This document shows, piece after piece, positions 22,103-31,704 of a stretch of 33,654 bases of DNA. Source of the stretch: Hydrogenophaga sp. Lineage in GTDB: Bacteria > Pseudomonadota > Gammaproteobacteria > Burkholderiales > Burkholderiaceae_C. The stretch is taken from NCBI RefSeq assembly GCF_028698005.1, contig NZ_JAQVEJ010000013.1:1-33654 (forward strand), in the 5' to 3' direction. Every line of letters starts with the position of its first letter. Position 1 is the first letter of the stretch. A model generated the notes under the pieces. That model was not told where the DNA came from, did not search any database, and saw only the letters and a program-made list of their open reading frames with translations. The position numbers and the translations under genes were made by a program.

Positions 22103-23035
22103 TTAGACCGGTCTGGCATCGCGCCACCGGCCTTCGGCGCACAGGCGCCGCATCAGCTCCAGCGCCAGGCCGCTGACGGCCAGGCAGGCATTGGAGCGCG
22201 GAATGTGGGCAGAGGCGCACAGCGCGATCACGCGTTCCAGCCGGGGCGGCGCCACCGGCGTGGCGCGCAGCAGGCCGGCGTCGATCTCGGGCAGCAGCGG
22301 CATCACCGGCAGCAGCGTGCGGCCCAGGCCGGCCAGCAGGCTGGTGCGCAGGATGCTGACCGAGCTGATGTCGGCGAACACCTGCGGTGGCGGCAGGCCG
22401 GCCGCTTGCGCCGCCGCCTCGATGATGGGCCGCACGCCGTGCGGGCTGGCCGGCAGGATCAGCGGATGGGCGAGCGCCTGCTTCAGTCCGATGCGGCGGC
22501 CGTTGCCCACGGGTTTGAGGCTCGCCGGCTCGATCAGCGAGAGCTGTTCGCTGAGCACGCGGGTGACCGCCAGGCCCCCCAGGCTGCCGTCGTCGAACAG
22601 CGCCGCCAGCTGGATCTGGCCCGTGCGCAACTGGCGTGACAGGTTGCCCGTCAGCTCCTCGGTCAACTCCAGCTCCACCAGCGGGAAGCGCTGGCGCACC
22701 TCGCGCAGCAGTGGCAGGGCCAGCGCCTGCGAGGCGCTGTGCGGGATGCCGAACACCACCTTGCCGGCCGGTGCCTCGGAGACGCTGCGCGCGCTGGCCG
22801 CGGCCTCCTCGGTCTGGCGCAGGATGGCGACCGCATGCGGGAAGAAGCGCTGCCCGGCCTCGGTCAGCTCCACGCCCCGGCGCGAGCGGTGGAACAGCGC
22901 CGTGCCCAGCTCGTCCTCCAGTTGCGCCAGCTGGTGGCTCAGCGCCGACTGCGCCACGAACACCTTCTCGGCCGCCTTGGTCAGGCTGCCGCTGTCGGCG
23001 ATGGCGACGAAATAGCGCAGCTGCCTCAGTTCCAT
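22103..23035 (-). CDS. LysR-family transcriptional regulator
   Basis: A 310-residue regulator. The DNA-binding helix-turn-helix is at about 3-60, with MELRQLRYFVAIADSGSLTK and the recognition helix region VAQSALSHQLAQLEDELG, which places it near the Nac/Cbl-like branch. The remainder is the two-lobed effector-binding domain. It lies directly upstream of the CoA-transferase and probably heads a three-gene transcript. A LysR-type box lies only about 20 bp before its start codon, consistent with negative autoregulation. The effector is unknown but may be an organic acid or acyl-CoA related to the CoA-transferase substrate. Confidence 0.9.
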   Translation of the reverse strand: MELRQLRYFVAIADSGSLTKAAEKVFVAQSALSHQLAQLEDELGTALFHRSRRGVELTEAGQRFFPHAVAILRQTEEAAASARSVSEAPAGKVVFGIPHSASQALALPLLREVRQRFPLVELELTEELTGNLSRQLRTGQIQLAALFDDGSLGGLAVTRVLSEQLSLIEPASLKPVGNGRRIGLKQALAHPLILPASPHGVRPIIEAAAQAAGLPPPQVFADISSVSILRTSLLAGLGRTLLPVMPLLPEIDAGLLRATPVAPPRLERVIALCASAHIPRSNACLAVSGLALELMRRLCAEGRWRDARPV

Positions 23036-23054
23036 GGGGTGCGTCCCGGTTGAT

Positions 23055-23103
23055 CCATCTGAAATCCAGATGGTAGCGTCTCAATTCTGAATTGGACAGA
23101 TGG
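23055..23103. promoter_or_regulatory. LysR-type operator with an extra half-site
   Basis: CCATCTG-AAATC-CAGATGG (23055-23073) is a perfect 7-bp inverted repeat containing the classic LysR pattern ATC-N9-GAT. A third half-site CAGATGG lies at 23097-23103, 30 bp on. Between them is the palindrome CAATT-CTG-AATTG (23082-23094). It ends about 20 bp from the lysR start, so binding would overlap its promoter. Confidence 0.5.
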
Positions 23104-23239
23104 AATGCCAAGGCGTCCAATAGCGCCATCGACGTTGCCGGATCGCCGGCCGCACCGGCAGCCACAAGCCGCCGTTTCCCTGGCCACACGGGCCACCGCG
23201 GTCGGTGGACACGCCTCACATCGCAGGCGCGCAAACGAC

Positions 23240-23260
23240 GCACCCCCCACCCGGGGGTGC
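23240..23260 (-). terminator. Hairpin after xth
   Basis: GCACCCCC (23240-23247) and GGGGGTGC (23253-23260) form an 8-bp stem with a CACCC loop, 17 bp beyond the xth stop on the - strand. The sequence that follows (GTCGTTTGC) has only a poor T-tract. It probably ends the xth transcript, though weakly. The rest of the 23036-23276 gap holds the lysR operator region and no gene. Confidence 0.5.
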
Positions 23261-23276
23261 CTCGATACCCTGGTGT

Positions 23277-24071
23277 TCAGAGGCGGAAGCCGTACTCCAC
23301 CGTCAGCGGCGCGTGGTCGCTGAACTTCTCTTCCTTGTAGATCGATACCGAGCGCGCGTGCTCGGCGATGGCCGGTGTGGCCAGGTGGTAGTCCAGACGC
23401 CAGCCCACGTTCTTGGCATAGGCCTGGCCGCGGTTGCTCCACCACGTGTAGCAGGCATCGGTGGTGTCGGGCTGCAGGCGCCGGTACACATCGACCACCC
23501 CGGCCTCGTTCAGGAGCCGGGTCATCCAGGCGCGCTCCTCGGGCAGGAAGCCGCTGTTTTTCTGGTTGCTCTTCCAGTTCTTGAGGTCCTTTTCGGTGTG
23601 CGCGATGTTGACGTCGCTGCAGACGATGAACTCGCGCTGCGCCTTCAGGCCCGCCAGGTGCGGGTACATCAGGTCCAGGAAACGGTATTTGGCCTCCTGC
23701 CGCTCGGGCCCGGAGGAACCGCTGGGAAAGTACACGCTGATGATGGACAGCCGGCGCTGCGGCGTGTCGAAGCGCAGCTCCACCCAGCGGCCCTCGGCAT
23801 CGAACTCGCCGCCGCCGTCGAAGCCCACGATCACGTCGCTCGGCTCGTGGCGGGTATAGACGCCCACGCCCGAATAGCCCTTTTTCCGCGCGAAGTGGAA
23901 ATGCCCTTGCAGGCCGGCGATCTGCTCGAAGCGGCCGCTCACATCAGGCGCCTGGGCCTTGATTTCCTGCACGCAAATACAATCGGGTGCGTGTTGTGCC
24001 AGCCAGGCTTCCAGTCCCTTGGAAGTGGCCGAACGGATGCCGTTGAGGTTGAGGCTGGTCAGTTTGAACAA
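23277..24071 (-). CDS. xth: Exodeoxyribonuclease III (AP endonuclease, EEP family)
   Basis: A 264-residue DNA repair enzyme that cuts at abasic sites and removes 3' blocking groups. Active-site residues are visible: N8 and N10 in LNLNGIR, E36 in CVQEIKA, the Asp/Asn in SDVNIAH and the terminal His in SDHAPL. The substrate loop YFPSGSSG and the WWSNRGQAYAKNVGWRLDY segment are typical of the ExoA/XthA1-like type. The start codon is TTG at 24071, because no ATG or GTG is available in frame and GGAG lies 5 bp upstream of it. The divergent pyrE start is only 10 bp away, so the two genes' translation signals overlap. Confidence 0.95.
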   Translation of the reverse strand: MFKLTSLNLNGIRSATSKGLEAWLAQHAPDCICVQEIKAQAPDVSGRFEQIAGLQGHFHFARKKGYSGVGVYTRHEPSDVIVGFDGGGEFDAEGRWVELRFDTPQRRLSIISVYFPSGSSGPERQEAKYRFLDLMYPHLAGLKAQREFIVCSDVNIAHTEKDLKNWKSNQKNSGFLPEERAWMTRLLNEAGVVDVYRRLQPDTTDACYTWWSNRGQAYAKNVGWRLDYHLATPAIAEHARSVSIYKEEKFSDHAPLTVEYGFRL

Positions 24072-24081
24072 GGACTCTCCG

Positions 24082-24786
24082 ATGGTGTCAGATCAGGGGG
24101 CGGCGGGCGGTGAAGCGCTGGCGCAGGATTTCGTGCAGTTCTGCGTCGATGCCGGCGCGCTGCGCTTTGGCGAATTCAAGACCAAGGCAGGGCGGTTGTC
24201 GCCGTATTTCTTCAACGCCGGCCTGTTCGACGACGGCGCCAAGCTCGGGCGCCTGGCGCAATTCTATGCAAAGGCCCTGCTGGCCAGCGGCATCGAATTC
24301 GACATGATCTTCGGCCCCGCGTACAAGGGCATTCCCCTGGGCGCGGCCGTGGCCATCGAGCTGGCCCGCCTGGGTCGCAACGTGCCCTTTGCCTACAACC
24401 GCAAGGAAGCCAAGGACCACGGCGAGGGCGGCACGCTGGTGGGTGCCCCCCTGCGCGGCCGGGTGCTGATCGTGGACGACGTGATGAGCGCCGGGACGGC
24501 GGCGCGCGAGTCGATCGCCCTGATCCGCGCGGCCGGTGCGACGCCGCACGCGGTCGCCATCGCGCTGGACCGCCAGGAGATGGCCACCGAGGTCGGCCCG
24601 GATGGCGTGGTTCGTGATGTTCCCCACAGTGCGGTCCAATATGTGCAGCGCGAACTGGGCATGCAAGTCTGCGCCATTGCGAGGCTCGCCGATTTGATGC
24701 AGTATCTGGTTACACATGCCGGTGATGACTTGGCGGTCCACCGCGAGCGGGTGCTGGCTTACCGCCAGCGCTACGGCGTGCAGTGA
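24082..24786 (+). CDS. pyrE: Orotate phosphoribosyltransferase
   Basis: A 234-residue cytoplasmic enzyme of pyrimidine synthesis that joins orotate and PRPP to make OMP. The PRPP-binding motif is LIVDDVMSAGTA (D132-D133). The N-terminal FGEFKTKAGRLSPYFFNAGLF and the flexible loop NRKEAKDHGEGG are typical of the family, and it is of full length. AAGGA (24070-24074) precedes the ATG by about 7 bp and overlaps the divergent xth start codon, so the pyrE promoter must lie inside the xth coding region. The DUF4124 gene starts 16 bp after its stop, so they probably share a transcript. Confidence 0.96.
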   Translation: MVSDQGAAGGEALAQDFVQFCVDAGALRFGEFKTKAGRLSPYFFNAGLFDDGAKLGRLAQFYAKALLASGIEFDMIFGPAYKGIPLGAAVAIELARLGRNVPFAYNRKEAKDHGEGGTLVGAPLRGRVLIVDDVMSAGTAARESIALIRAAGATPHAVAIALDRQEMATEVGPDGVVRDVPHSAVQYVQRELGMQVCAIARLADLMQYLVTHAGDDLAVHRERVLAYRQRYGVQ

Positions 24787-24802
24787 ATGAGGATCCGAGC
24801 TT

Positions 24803-25471
24803 TTGTCAGACGTGCCGAGACCAACCACCTGCCTTGTTCTGCTGGCTGCCGCTGTCGGCCTGTCGGCAGCGTTGCCGCGGTCGGTCCTGGCCCAGACGGG
24901 CTCGGCAGGGATCTACACCTGCGTCGATGCCTCGGGGCGCCGCATCACGTCCGACCGGCCGATTACCCAGTGCCTCGACCGCGAACAGCATGAACTGACG
25001 GGCAGTGGCACGGTCAAGCGGGTGATTCCGCCCAGCTACACGGCCGAGGAGCGTGCCCGTCTCGAGGCCGAGCGTCGTCGCGAGGCCGAGATCCAGGCCC
25101 GCATCGCCGACGAGCGCCGGCGCGACAAGGCGCTGTTGCTGCGCTACCCGAACAAGGCCGTGCACGACAAGGAGCGTGCCGAGGCGCTGGCCCAGATCGA
25201 TGCCGTGGCCCTGGCCGTGAACCGCCGGGTGGAGACGCTGCAGGACCAGCGCCGCGACATCGACAGCGAAATGGAGTTCTACCAGAAGGACCCGGCGCAG
25301 GCGCCCGCCTGGCTCAGGCGCAAGCTCGAGGACAACCAGCAGGAGATGGACACGCATCGGCGTTTCCTGCAGGCGCAGGCCGACGAGAAGGCGCGCGTGG
25401 GCGCCCGCTTCGACGACGAACTCGCGCGCCTGCGCAAGCTCTGGCAGGAATTCGGCGTGCAGCAGCCCTAG
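24803..25471 (+). CDS. DUF4124 domain-containing envelope protein with coiled coil
   Basis: A 222-residue exported protein. A Sec signal peptide with hydrophobic core CLVLLAAAVGLSAAL ends near SVLAQ (about residue 31). The DUF4124 domain follows, with the typical GIYTCVDASGRRITSDRPI and its cysteines. The rest (about 70-215) is charged, Arg/Glu-rich and probably a long coiled coil. Function unknown. The start is uncertain: TTG 24803 (with AGG about 10 bp upstream) or GTG 24812, both giving a signal peptide. DUF4124 proteins beside pyrE and gatB are, as I recall, common in this order. An intrinsic terminator follows the stop. Confidence 0.82.
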   Translation: MSDVPRPTTCLVLLAAAVGLSAALPRSVLAQTGSAGIYTCVDASGRRITSDRPITQCLDREQHELTGSGTVKRVIPPSYTAEERARLEAERRREAEIQARIADERRRDKALLLRYPNKAVHDKERAEALAQIDAVALAVNRRVETLQDQRRDIDSEMEFYQKDPAQAPAWLRRKLEDNQQEMDTHRRFLQAQADEKARVGARFDDELARLRKLWQEFGVQQP

Positions 25472-25494
25472 GTGCCTGTCTGCGGAAAAATGGC

Positions 25495-25518
25495 AGGGGC
25501 GCCGCTGGCGCCCCTTTT
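25495..25518. terminator. Intrinsic terminator between the convergent DUF4124 and gatB genes
   Basis: AGGGGCGCC (25495-25503) pairs with GGCGCCCCT (25507-25515) around a GCT loop, and TTTT closes it at 25518. It serves the + strand transcript best. It lies 5 bp from the gatB stop, so it may also act on the - strand operon. Confidence 0.8.
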
Positions 25519-25522
25519 CCGT

Positions 25523-26989
25523 TTATTGCAGCTTGGCGCGCAACAGCTCGTTGACCTGCTGCGGATTGGCCTTGCCCTTGCTGGCCTTCATCACCTGGCC
25601 GACCAGGGCGTTGAACGCCTTGTCCTTGCCGGCCTTGAACTGGGTCACGTTGTCCGGGTTGGCCGCGATCACCTCGTCGATGATCTTCTCCAGCGCGCCG
25701 GTGTCGTTCATCTGCCGCAGGCCCTTGGCCTCGATGATGGCATCCACGTCCTGGCCCTCGCCCGACCACAGCGCGTCGAACACCTGGCGCGCGGCGTTGT
25801 TCGAGACCGTGCCGTCGGCGATGCGCGCGAGCAGCGCGGCCAGCGTGTCGGCGTTCACCGGGGCGTCGGCGATATCGCGTTCCTCGCTGTTGAGGCGGCG
25901 CGAGACTTCGCCCATGATCCAGTTGCTGGCCAGCTTGGCCTGGCCCGAGGCCCTGGCGGCGGCTTCGAAGTAGGCGGCCATGGCCGGGCTTTGCGTCAGT
26001 GTGGTGGCGTCGTACTCGGGCAGGCCGTACTCGGTCACCAGGCGATCCGCCATGGCGCGCGGCAGTTCGGGCATGCCGGCCTGGACCTCGCTGACCCACT
26101 CGCGCTCGATCACCAGCGGTGGCAGGTCCGGGTCGGGGAAGTAGCGGTAGTCGGCCGCGTCTTCCTTGGTGCGCATGGCGCGCGTCTCGCCCGTGTCGGG
26201 GTCGAACAGCACCGTGGCCTGCTCGATCGCGTGGCCGTCCTCCAGCTGCTCGATCTGCCAGCGGATCTCGTAGTCGATCGCCTGCTGCATGAACTTGAAA
26301 CTGTTCAGGTTCTTGATCTCGCGCCGCGTGCCCAGCGGCTCGCCCGGCTTGCGCACCGAGACGTTGGCATCGCAGCGGAACGAGCCTTCCTGCATGTTGC
26401 CGTCGCAGATGCCGATCCAGGTGACGATCTTGTGCAGCTCCTTGGCGTAGGCCACGGCCTCGGCGGTGGAGCGCATGTCGGGCTCGGTCACGATCTCCAG
26501 CAGCGGTGTGCCGGCGCGGTTGAGGTCGATGCCGCTTTGGCCATGGAATTGCTCATGCAGGCTTTTGCCCGCATCCTCTTCCAGGTGCGCGCGCACCAGG
26601 CGCACGGTCTTCTTCTCGTCGCCCAGATAGAACGACACCTCGCCGCCCTGCACGACGGGGATCTCGTACTGGCTGATCTGGTAGCCCTTGGGCAGGTCGG
26701 GGTAGAAGTAGTTCTTGCGCGCGAACACGCTGTGCTCGGCCACGTGGGCGCCCACGGCCAGGCCGAAGCGGATGGCGTGGGCGACGGCCTCCCGGTTCAT
26801 CACCGGCAGCGTGCCGGGCAGCGCCATGTCCACGGCGCAGGCCTGGGTGTTGGGCTCGGCGCCGAAGGCGGTGGGCGCACGGCTGAAGATTTTGCTCTGG
26901 GTGGCGAGCTGGGCGTGGGTCTCGAAGCCGATCACGACCTCGTAGCCGTGCACCAGCAGCGATGCGGTTGGCTTGGCTTTCTGGTTCAT
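25523..26989 (-). CDS. gatB: Aspartyl/glutamyl-tRNA(Asn/Gln) amidotransferase subunit B
   Basis: A 488-residue subunit of the GatCAB complex that converts Glu-tRNA(Gln) or Asp-tRNA(Asn) to the amide form. GatB binds the tRNA and activates the acyl group. Typical stretches are the [13 protein letters not shown] start, the signature [29 protein letters not shown], and [13 protein letters not shown]. The C-terminal YqeY-like tail domain is present ([18 protein letters not shown]). It is the last gene of the gatCAB operon, starting 1 bp after the gatA stop. Because the operon is present, at least one of the two tRNAs is probably charged indirectly in this organism. Confidence 0.97.
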   Translation of the reverse strand: MNQKAKPTASLLVHGYEVVIGFETHAQLATQSKIFSRAPTAFGAEPNTQACAVDMALPGTLPVMNREAVAHAIRFGLAVGAHVAEHSVFARKNYFYPDLPKGYQISQYEIPVVQGGEVSFYLGDEKKTVRLVRAHLEEDAGKSLHEQFHGQSGIDLNRAGTPLLEIVTEPDMRSTAEAVAYAKELHKIVTWIGICDGNMQEGSFRCDANVSVRKPGEPLGTRREIKNLNSFKFMQQAIDYEIRWQIEQLEDGHAIEQATVLFDPDTGETRAMRTKEDAADYRYFPDPDLPPLVIEREWVSEVQAGMPELPRAMADRLVTEYGLPEYDATTLTQSPAMAAYFEAAARASGQAKLASNWIMGEVSRRLNSEERDIADAPVNADTLAALLARIADGTVSNNAARQVFDALWSGEGQDVDAIIEAKGLRQMNDTGALEKIIDEVIAANPDNVTQFKAGKDKAFNALVGQVMKASKGKANPQQVNELLRAKLQ

Positions 26990-26990
26990 C

Positions 26991-28487
26991 TCAAAAGCCC
27001 TCCGGCGACTTCGTGTGCCAGTCGGTGGCTTGCTGGAAGGCGTGCGCGGTCTGCAGCAGCGCGGCTTCCTGGAAGTAGTTGCCGATCAGCTGCAGGCCCA
27101 CGGGCAGGCCGCTGTCGCCGAAACCGGCGGGCACGCTCATGCCGGGCAGGCCGGCCAGCGAGGCCGGCAGGGTGAAGATGTCGGCCAGGTAGTTGGCCAC
27201 CGGGTCGTCGCTCTTGTCGCCGATCTTCCAGGCCACCGTGGGAGCGGCCGGCCCGGCGATCAGGTCGCACTGCGTGAAGGCCTGCTGGAAGTCCTGCGCG
27301 ATCAGGCGCCGGATCTGCTGCGCCTTGAGGTAGTAGGCGTCGTAGTAGCCGTGCGAGAGCACGTAGGTGCCGATCATGATGCGCCGCTGCACCTCGGGCC
27401 CGAAGCCCTCGCTGCGCGACTTCTTGTACATGTCGATCAGGTCGTCGTACTGCGCGGCGCGGTGGCCGAACTTGACGCCGTCGTAGCGGCTGAGGTTGGA
27501 GCTGGCCTCGGCCGGGGCGATGATGTAATAGACCGGAATGGCCAGCTCGGTGCGCGGCAGCGAGATGTCCACCAGCGTGGCGCCGAGCTTTTCCAGCTCG
27601 GCCAGCGCGGCGCGCACCGGGCCCTGCACGTCGGCGGCCACGCCCGCGCCGAAGAACTCGCGCGGCAGGCCGATGCGCAGGCCCTGCAGCGGTCGCTCGG
27701 CACGGGCGCCCTCGCGCGGCTGACCCAGCAGCCGGGTGTAGTCCTCGGCCGGGTGGTCCAGGCTGGTGGAGTCGCGGTCGATGTCGGGGCCGGCCATCAC
27801 GGACAGCAGCGCGGCGCAGTCGGCGGCGCTGCGCGCCATCGGGCCGGCCTGGTCGAGGCTGGAGGCAAAGGCCACCATGCCGTAGCGCGAGCAGCGGCCG
27901 TAGGTGGGCTTGATGCCGGTGACGTTGCAAAAGCTCGCGGGCTGGCGGATCGAGCCGCCGGTGTCGGTGCCGGTGACCGCCGGCGCCAGGCGCGCGGCCA
28001 CGGCCACGGCCGAGCCGCCCGAGGAGCCACCGGGCACGCGGGCGGTGTCCCAGGGGTTGCGCGCCACGCCGTAGGCGGAGTTTTCGTTGCTGCCGCCCAT
28101 GGCGAACTCGTCGCAGTTGAGCTTGCCCAGGGTCACCGTGCCCGCCTCGGCCAGCTTGGCCACGACCGTGGCGTCGAAGGGGCTGCGGTAGCCCTCGAGC
28201 ATCTTGCTGCCGGCGGTGGTGGGGAAGTCCCGGGTGACGAAGATGTCCTTGTGCGCCAGGGGCACGCCCAGAAGCGGGCCGCGCTCGCCGGCGGCGATGC
28301 GTGCGTCCGCCGCCCGGGCCTGGGCCAGGGTCGCCTCCTCGTTGAACGCCAGGTAGGCGCCCAGGGACGCGTGCGCCCTGGCGCGCGCCAGCAGGTGCTG
28401 CGCGGCCTCGACGGCGGAGGTGCTCTTGTCGGCGATGGCGGCGGCCAGCTCGGCCACGCCCATCTCATGCAGGTCGCTGCGGCTCAT
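26991..28487 (-). CDS. gatA: Aspartyl/glutamyl-tRNA(Asn/Gln) amidotransferase subunit A
   Basis: A 498-residue amidase-signature subunit that releases ammonia from glutamine for the amidation. The Ser-cisSer-Lys triad is K80 (PLAHKDIF), S155 (PGGSSGGSA) and S179 (TDTGGSIR), all spaced as in characterised GatA. Downstream motifs [14 protein letters not shown] and [13 protein letters not shown] are also typical. ATG 28487 overlaps the gatC stop by 4 bp (ATGA), indicating translational coupling. The frame stays open further upstream through gatC, but that is a shadow. Confidence 0.97.
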   Translation of the reverse strand: MSRSDLHEMGVAELAAAIADKSTSAVEAAQHLLARARAHASLGAYLAFNEEATLAQARAADARIAAGERGPLLGVPLAHKDIFVTRDFPTTAGSKMLEGYRSPFDATVVAKLAEAGTVTLGKLNCDEFAMGGSNENSAYGVARNPWDTARVPGGSSGGSAVAVAARLAPAVTGTDTGGSIRQPASFCNVTGIKPTYGRCSRYGMVAFASSLDQAGPMARSAADCAALLSVMAGPDIDRDSTSLDHPAEDYTRLLGQPREGARAERPLQGLRIGLPREFFGAGVAADVQGPVRAALAELEKLGATLVDISLPRTELAIPVYYIIAPAEASSNLSRYDGVKFGHRAAQYDDLIDMYKKSRSEGFGPEVQRRIMIGTYVLSHGYYDAYYLKAQQIRRLIAQDFQQAFTQCDLIAGPAAPTVAWKIGDKSDDPVANYLADIFTLPASLAGLPGMSVPAGFGDSGLPVGLQLIGNYFQEAALLQTAHAFQQATDWHTKSPEGF

Positions 28488-28783
28488 TCGATCACCCTGG
28501 GCACGAGGAACAGGCCGTGCTCGACGGCGGGGGCGCTTTGCTGGTTGGCTTCGCGCTGGTTGGGTTCGGAGGCCACGTCGGGGCGCAGGCGCAGGGCCAC
28601 ATGATCGATCACGGCGGTGGGGTGGGCCAGCGGCTCGACACCGGTGGTGTCCACGGCCTTCATCTGCTCGACGATGTCGAAGAAGTCGTTGAGCTGGGTC
28701 CGCATGCGCTCGGCCTGGGCGGGTGGCATTTGCAGCCGTGCCAGATGGGCGATGCGGTCGATGTCGGAGGAACGCAAGGACAT
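28484..28783 (-). CDS. gatC: Aspartyl/glutamyl-tRNA(Asn/Gln) amidotransferase subunit C
   Basis: A 99-residue subunit that wraps around GatA and links it to GatB. It shows the family's helical N-terminus [14 protein letters not shown], then [11 protein letters not shown], the [12 protein letters not shown] motif and the C-terminal [16 protein letters not shown] (ATG 28783) is chosen as the normal start. An in-frame start at 28849 would add 22 atypical residues. First gene of the - strand gat operon, divergent from mreB. Confidence 0.95.
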   Translation of the reverse strand: MSLRSSDIDRIAHLARLQMPPAQAERMRTQLNDFFDIVEQMKAVDTTGVEPLAHPTAVIDHVALRLRPDVASEPNQREANQQSAPAVEHGLFLVPRVIE

Positions 28784-30087
<1,304 letters not shown>

Positions 30088-30136
30088 GGCCGGGAGCGCG
30101 CCGGTGGGTGTTCCTTCCTGATCCATCCACCCGGCC
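30088..30136 (+). other. Stem-loop in the mreB-mreC gap
   Basis: Immediately after the mreB stop, GGCCGGG (30088-30094) can pair with CCCGGCC (30130-30136). Alternatively GGTGGGTG (30103-30110) pairs with CATCCACC (30124-30131) with one G-U pair. No T-tract follows, so it is more likely an mRNA stabiliser or attenuator than a terminator. Confidence 0.4.
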
Positions 30137-30145
30137 AGAGACGAC

Positions 30146-31096
30146 ATGCCACTGGGCACGCTGGACCGCACGCCGCCCCCGTTCTTCAAGCAGGGGCCCT
30201 CGGCCCTGTCCCGGCTTGTGGTGTGCAGCGCGCTGGCGCTGTTCCTGATGGTGGCCGACCAGCGCTTTGACGTGATGCATCCCGTGCGCACGGTGCTGGC
30301 GACGGCGCTGTATCCCTTGCAGTGGACGGTGATGCAGCCGGTGGAACTGGTGCGTCGCGGTGGCCGCTACCTGACCTCGCTGCACGCGGCACAGCAGGGC
30401 GAGGCGCTGGCGCGAGCCCAACTGGCCGTGCAGGCCGAGCGCAGCCAGCAGGTGGAGCTGCTGATGCTGGAGAACCAGCGCCTGCGGGCGCTGCTGCAGA
30501 TGCACGATCGCGTGCAGACGCGCTCGGTCGGGGCCCAGGTGCTGTACGACGCGGCCGATCCGTACTCGCGCAAGGTCATGATTGACCAGGGGCTGGCCCA
30601 TGGGATTGAGGCGGGCTCGCCGGTCATCGACGACCAGGGCGTGCTTGGCCAGGTGACGCGGGTCTATCCGCTGGTGTCCGAGGTGACGCTGCTGGTGGAT
30701 CGGGACCAGATCATTCCCGTGCTCAATGCCCGCACCGGTGCGCGTTATGTGGCCTTTGGCCAGCCCGGCGAGAAGGGCGACGGGCTGGAGCTGCGCTACA
30801 CGCTGTCCAGCGCCGACATCGACGAAGGGGATCTGCTGGTCACCAGCGGTGTGGACGGGGTCTATCCGGCCGGTCTGCCGGTGGCCCGCGTGACCCGGGT
30901 GGAGCGTCGGGTCGAGTCGTCTTTCAACCGCATCCTGTGCGAGCCCCTGGCCCGCATCGACGGTGTGCTGCAGGTGCTGGTGCTGTCGCCGGTGGATGCG
31001 CAATTGCCGCCGCGGCCCGCCGAGGAGGCCACGGCGCGCGCGCGGGCTGCGCGGCCGGCGGCCGGGCCGGGGCATCCAGGAGGTGGGCAGCCATGA
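30146..31096 (+). CDS. mreC: Rod-shape-determining protein MreC
   Basis: A 316-residue bitopic inner-membrane protein of the elongasome that activates PBP2. A short cytoplasmic N-terminus precedes one membrane helix (about 22-40). A coiled coil follows at about 80-118 (VQAERSQQVELLMLENQRLRA lies within it), then the double beta-barrel periplasmic domain with VMIDQGLAHGIEAGSPVID and EGDLLVTSGVDGVYPAGLPV. The C-terminal tail is Ala/Pro/Gly-rich and probably disordered. Its stop codon overlaps the mreD start (ATGA), so the two are translationally coupled. Confidence 0.95.
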   Translation: MPLGTLDRTPPPFFKQGPSALSRLVVCSALALFLMVADQRFDVMHPVRTVLATALYPLQWTVMQPVELVRRGGRYLTSLHAAQQGEALARAQLAVQAERSQQVELLMLENQRLRALLQMHDRVQTRSVGAQVLYDAADPYSRKVMIDQGLAHGIEAGSPVIDDQGVLGQVTRVYPLVSEVTLLVDRDQIIPVLNARTGARYVAFGQPGEKGDGLELRYTLSSADIDEGDLLVTSGVDGVYPAGLPVARVTRVERRVESSFNRILCEPLARIDGVLQVLVLSPVDAQLPPRPAEEATARARAARPAAGPGHPGGGQP

Positions 31097-31623
31097 TCAT
31101 GCGCCCGGGACTGCAGCTGCTGCTGCCAGCCAATCCGGTGTTCATCTGGGTCACCCTGCTGGGTGCGCTGATGCTGAACATGCTGATGAACATGGGCCTG
31201 TGGGGCCGGGCGGCGTGGATGCCCGACCTGCTGGCCGTGGTGCTGGTGTTCTGGGGTGTGCACCAGCCGCTGCGCATCGGCGTGGGCGTGGGCTTCATCT
31301 TTGGCCTGGCGATGGACGTGCACCAGGGTGCGCTGCTGGGCCAGCACGCACTGGCCTACACGGTGCTGGGCTTCATGGCGGTGTCCATCCACCGACGGCT
31401 GCTGTGGTTCGCGTTGCCCAAGCAGGCGATCCAGGTGCTGCCGCTGTTCGTGGTCGCGCACCTGTTGTCCCTGCTGGTGCGCCTGTTGGCCGGTGAGAGC
31501 TTCCCGGGCTGGGCTTACTTGCTGGCGCCGGTGGTCGAGTCGGTGTTGTGGCCGCTGATCAGCGTGCTGCTGCTGGCGCCGCAGCGGCGTGCGCCGGATC
31601 CGGACGCCACCCGGCCCCTGTGA
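31093..31623 (+). CDS. mreD: Rod-shape-determining protein MreD
   Basis: A 176-residue integral membrane protein with five or six helices, the third component of the MreBCD complex. Family-like stretches are PDLLAVVLVFWGVHQP and GFIFGLAMDVHQGALLGQHALAY (residues about 65-90), in which the Asp in the membrane is characteristic. ATG 31093 is preceded by an ideal AGGAGG (31079-31084) placed inside the end of mreC, and overlaps the mreC stop. It is followed by an 81-bp gap containing a repeat element before mrdA. Confidence 0.93.
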   Translation: MIMRPGLQLLLPANPVFIWVTLLGALMLNMLMNMGLWGRAAWMPDLLAVVLVFWGVHQPLRIGVGVGFIFGLAMDVHQGALLGQHALAYTVLGFMAVSIHRRLLWFALPKQAIQVLPLFVVAHLLSLLVRLLAGESFPGWAYLLAPVVESVLWPLISVLLLAPQRRAPDPDATRPL

Positions 31624-31629
31624 CATGGT

Positions 31630-31671
31630 GCCCCCACGCTCCACCGCTGTGCGGGCCGCTGTTCCCCGAGG
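31630..31671. repeat. Dispersed intergenic repeat, copy B, between mreD and mrdA
   Basis: This 42-bp stretch matches the reverse complement of 16924-16965 at 38 of 42 positions, starting with GCCCCCACGCTCCACCGCTG. It fills about half of the gap before mrdA. Relative to the direction of transcription of its operon it has the same orientation as copy A. The two copies suggest a dispersed element with more copies elsewhere in the genome. Confidence 0.7.
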
Positions 31672-31704
31672 TGAAACGCTGTTGTCTTTCCCGTGTGATG
31701 CGCC

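Noticed and set aside
20242-22176. 644-codon open frame antisense to the hydrolase and CoA-transferase
   Set aside because: Low-complexity translation dominated by His, Gly, Val and Ala, and it spans two well-supported genes on the other strand.
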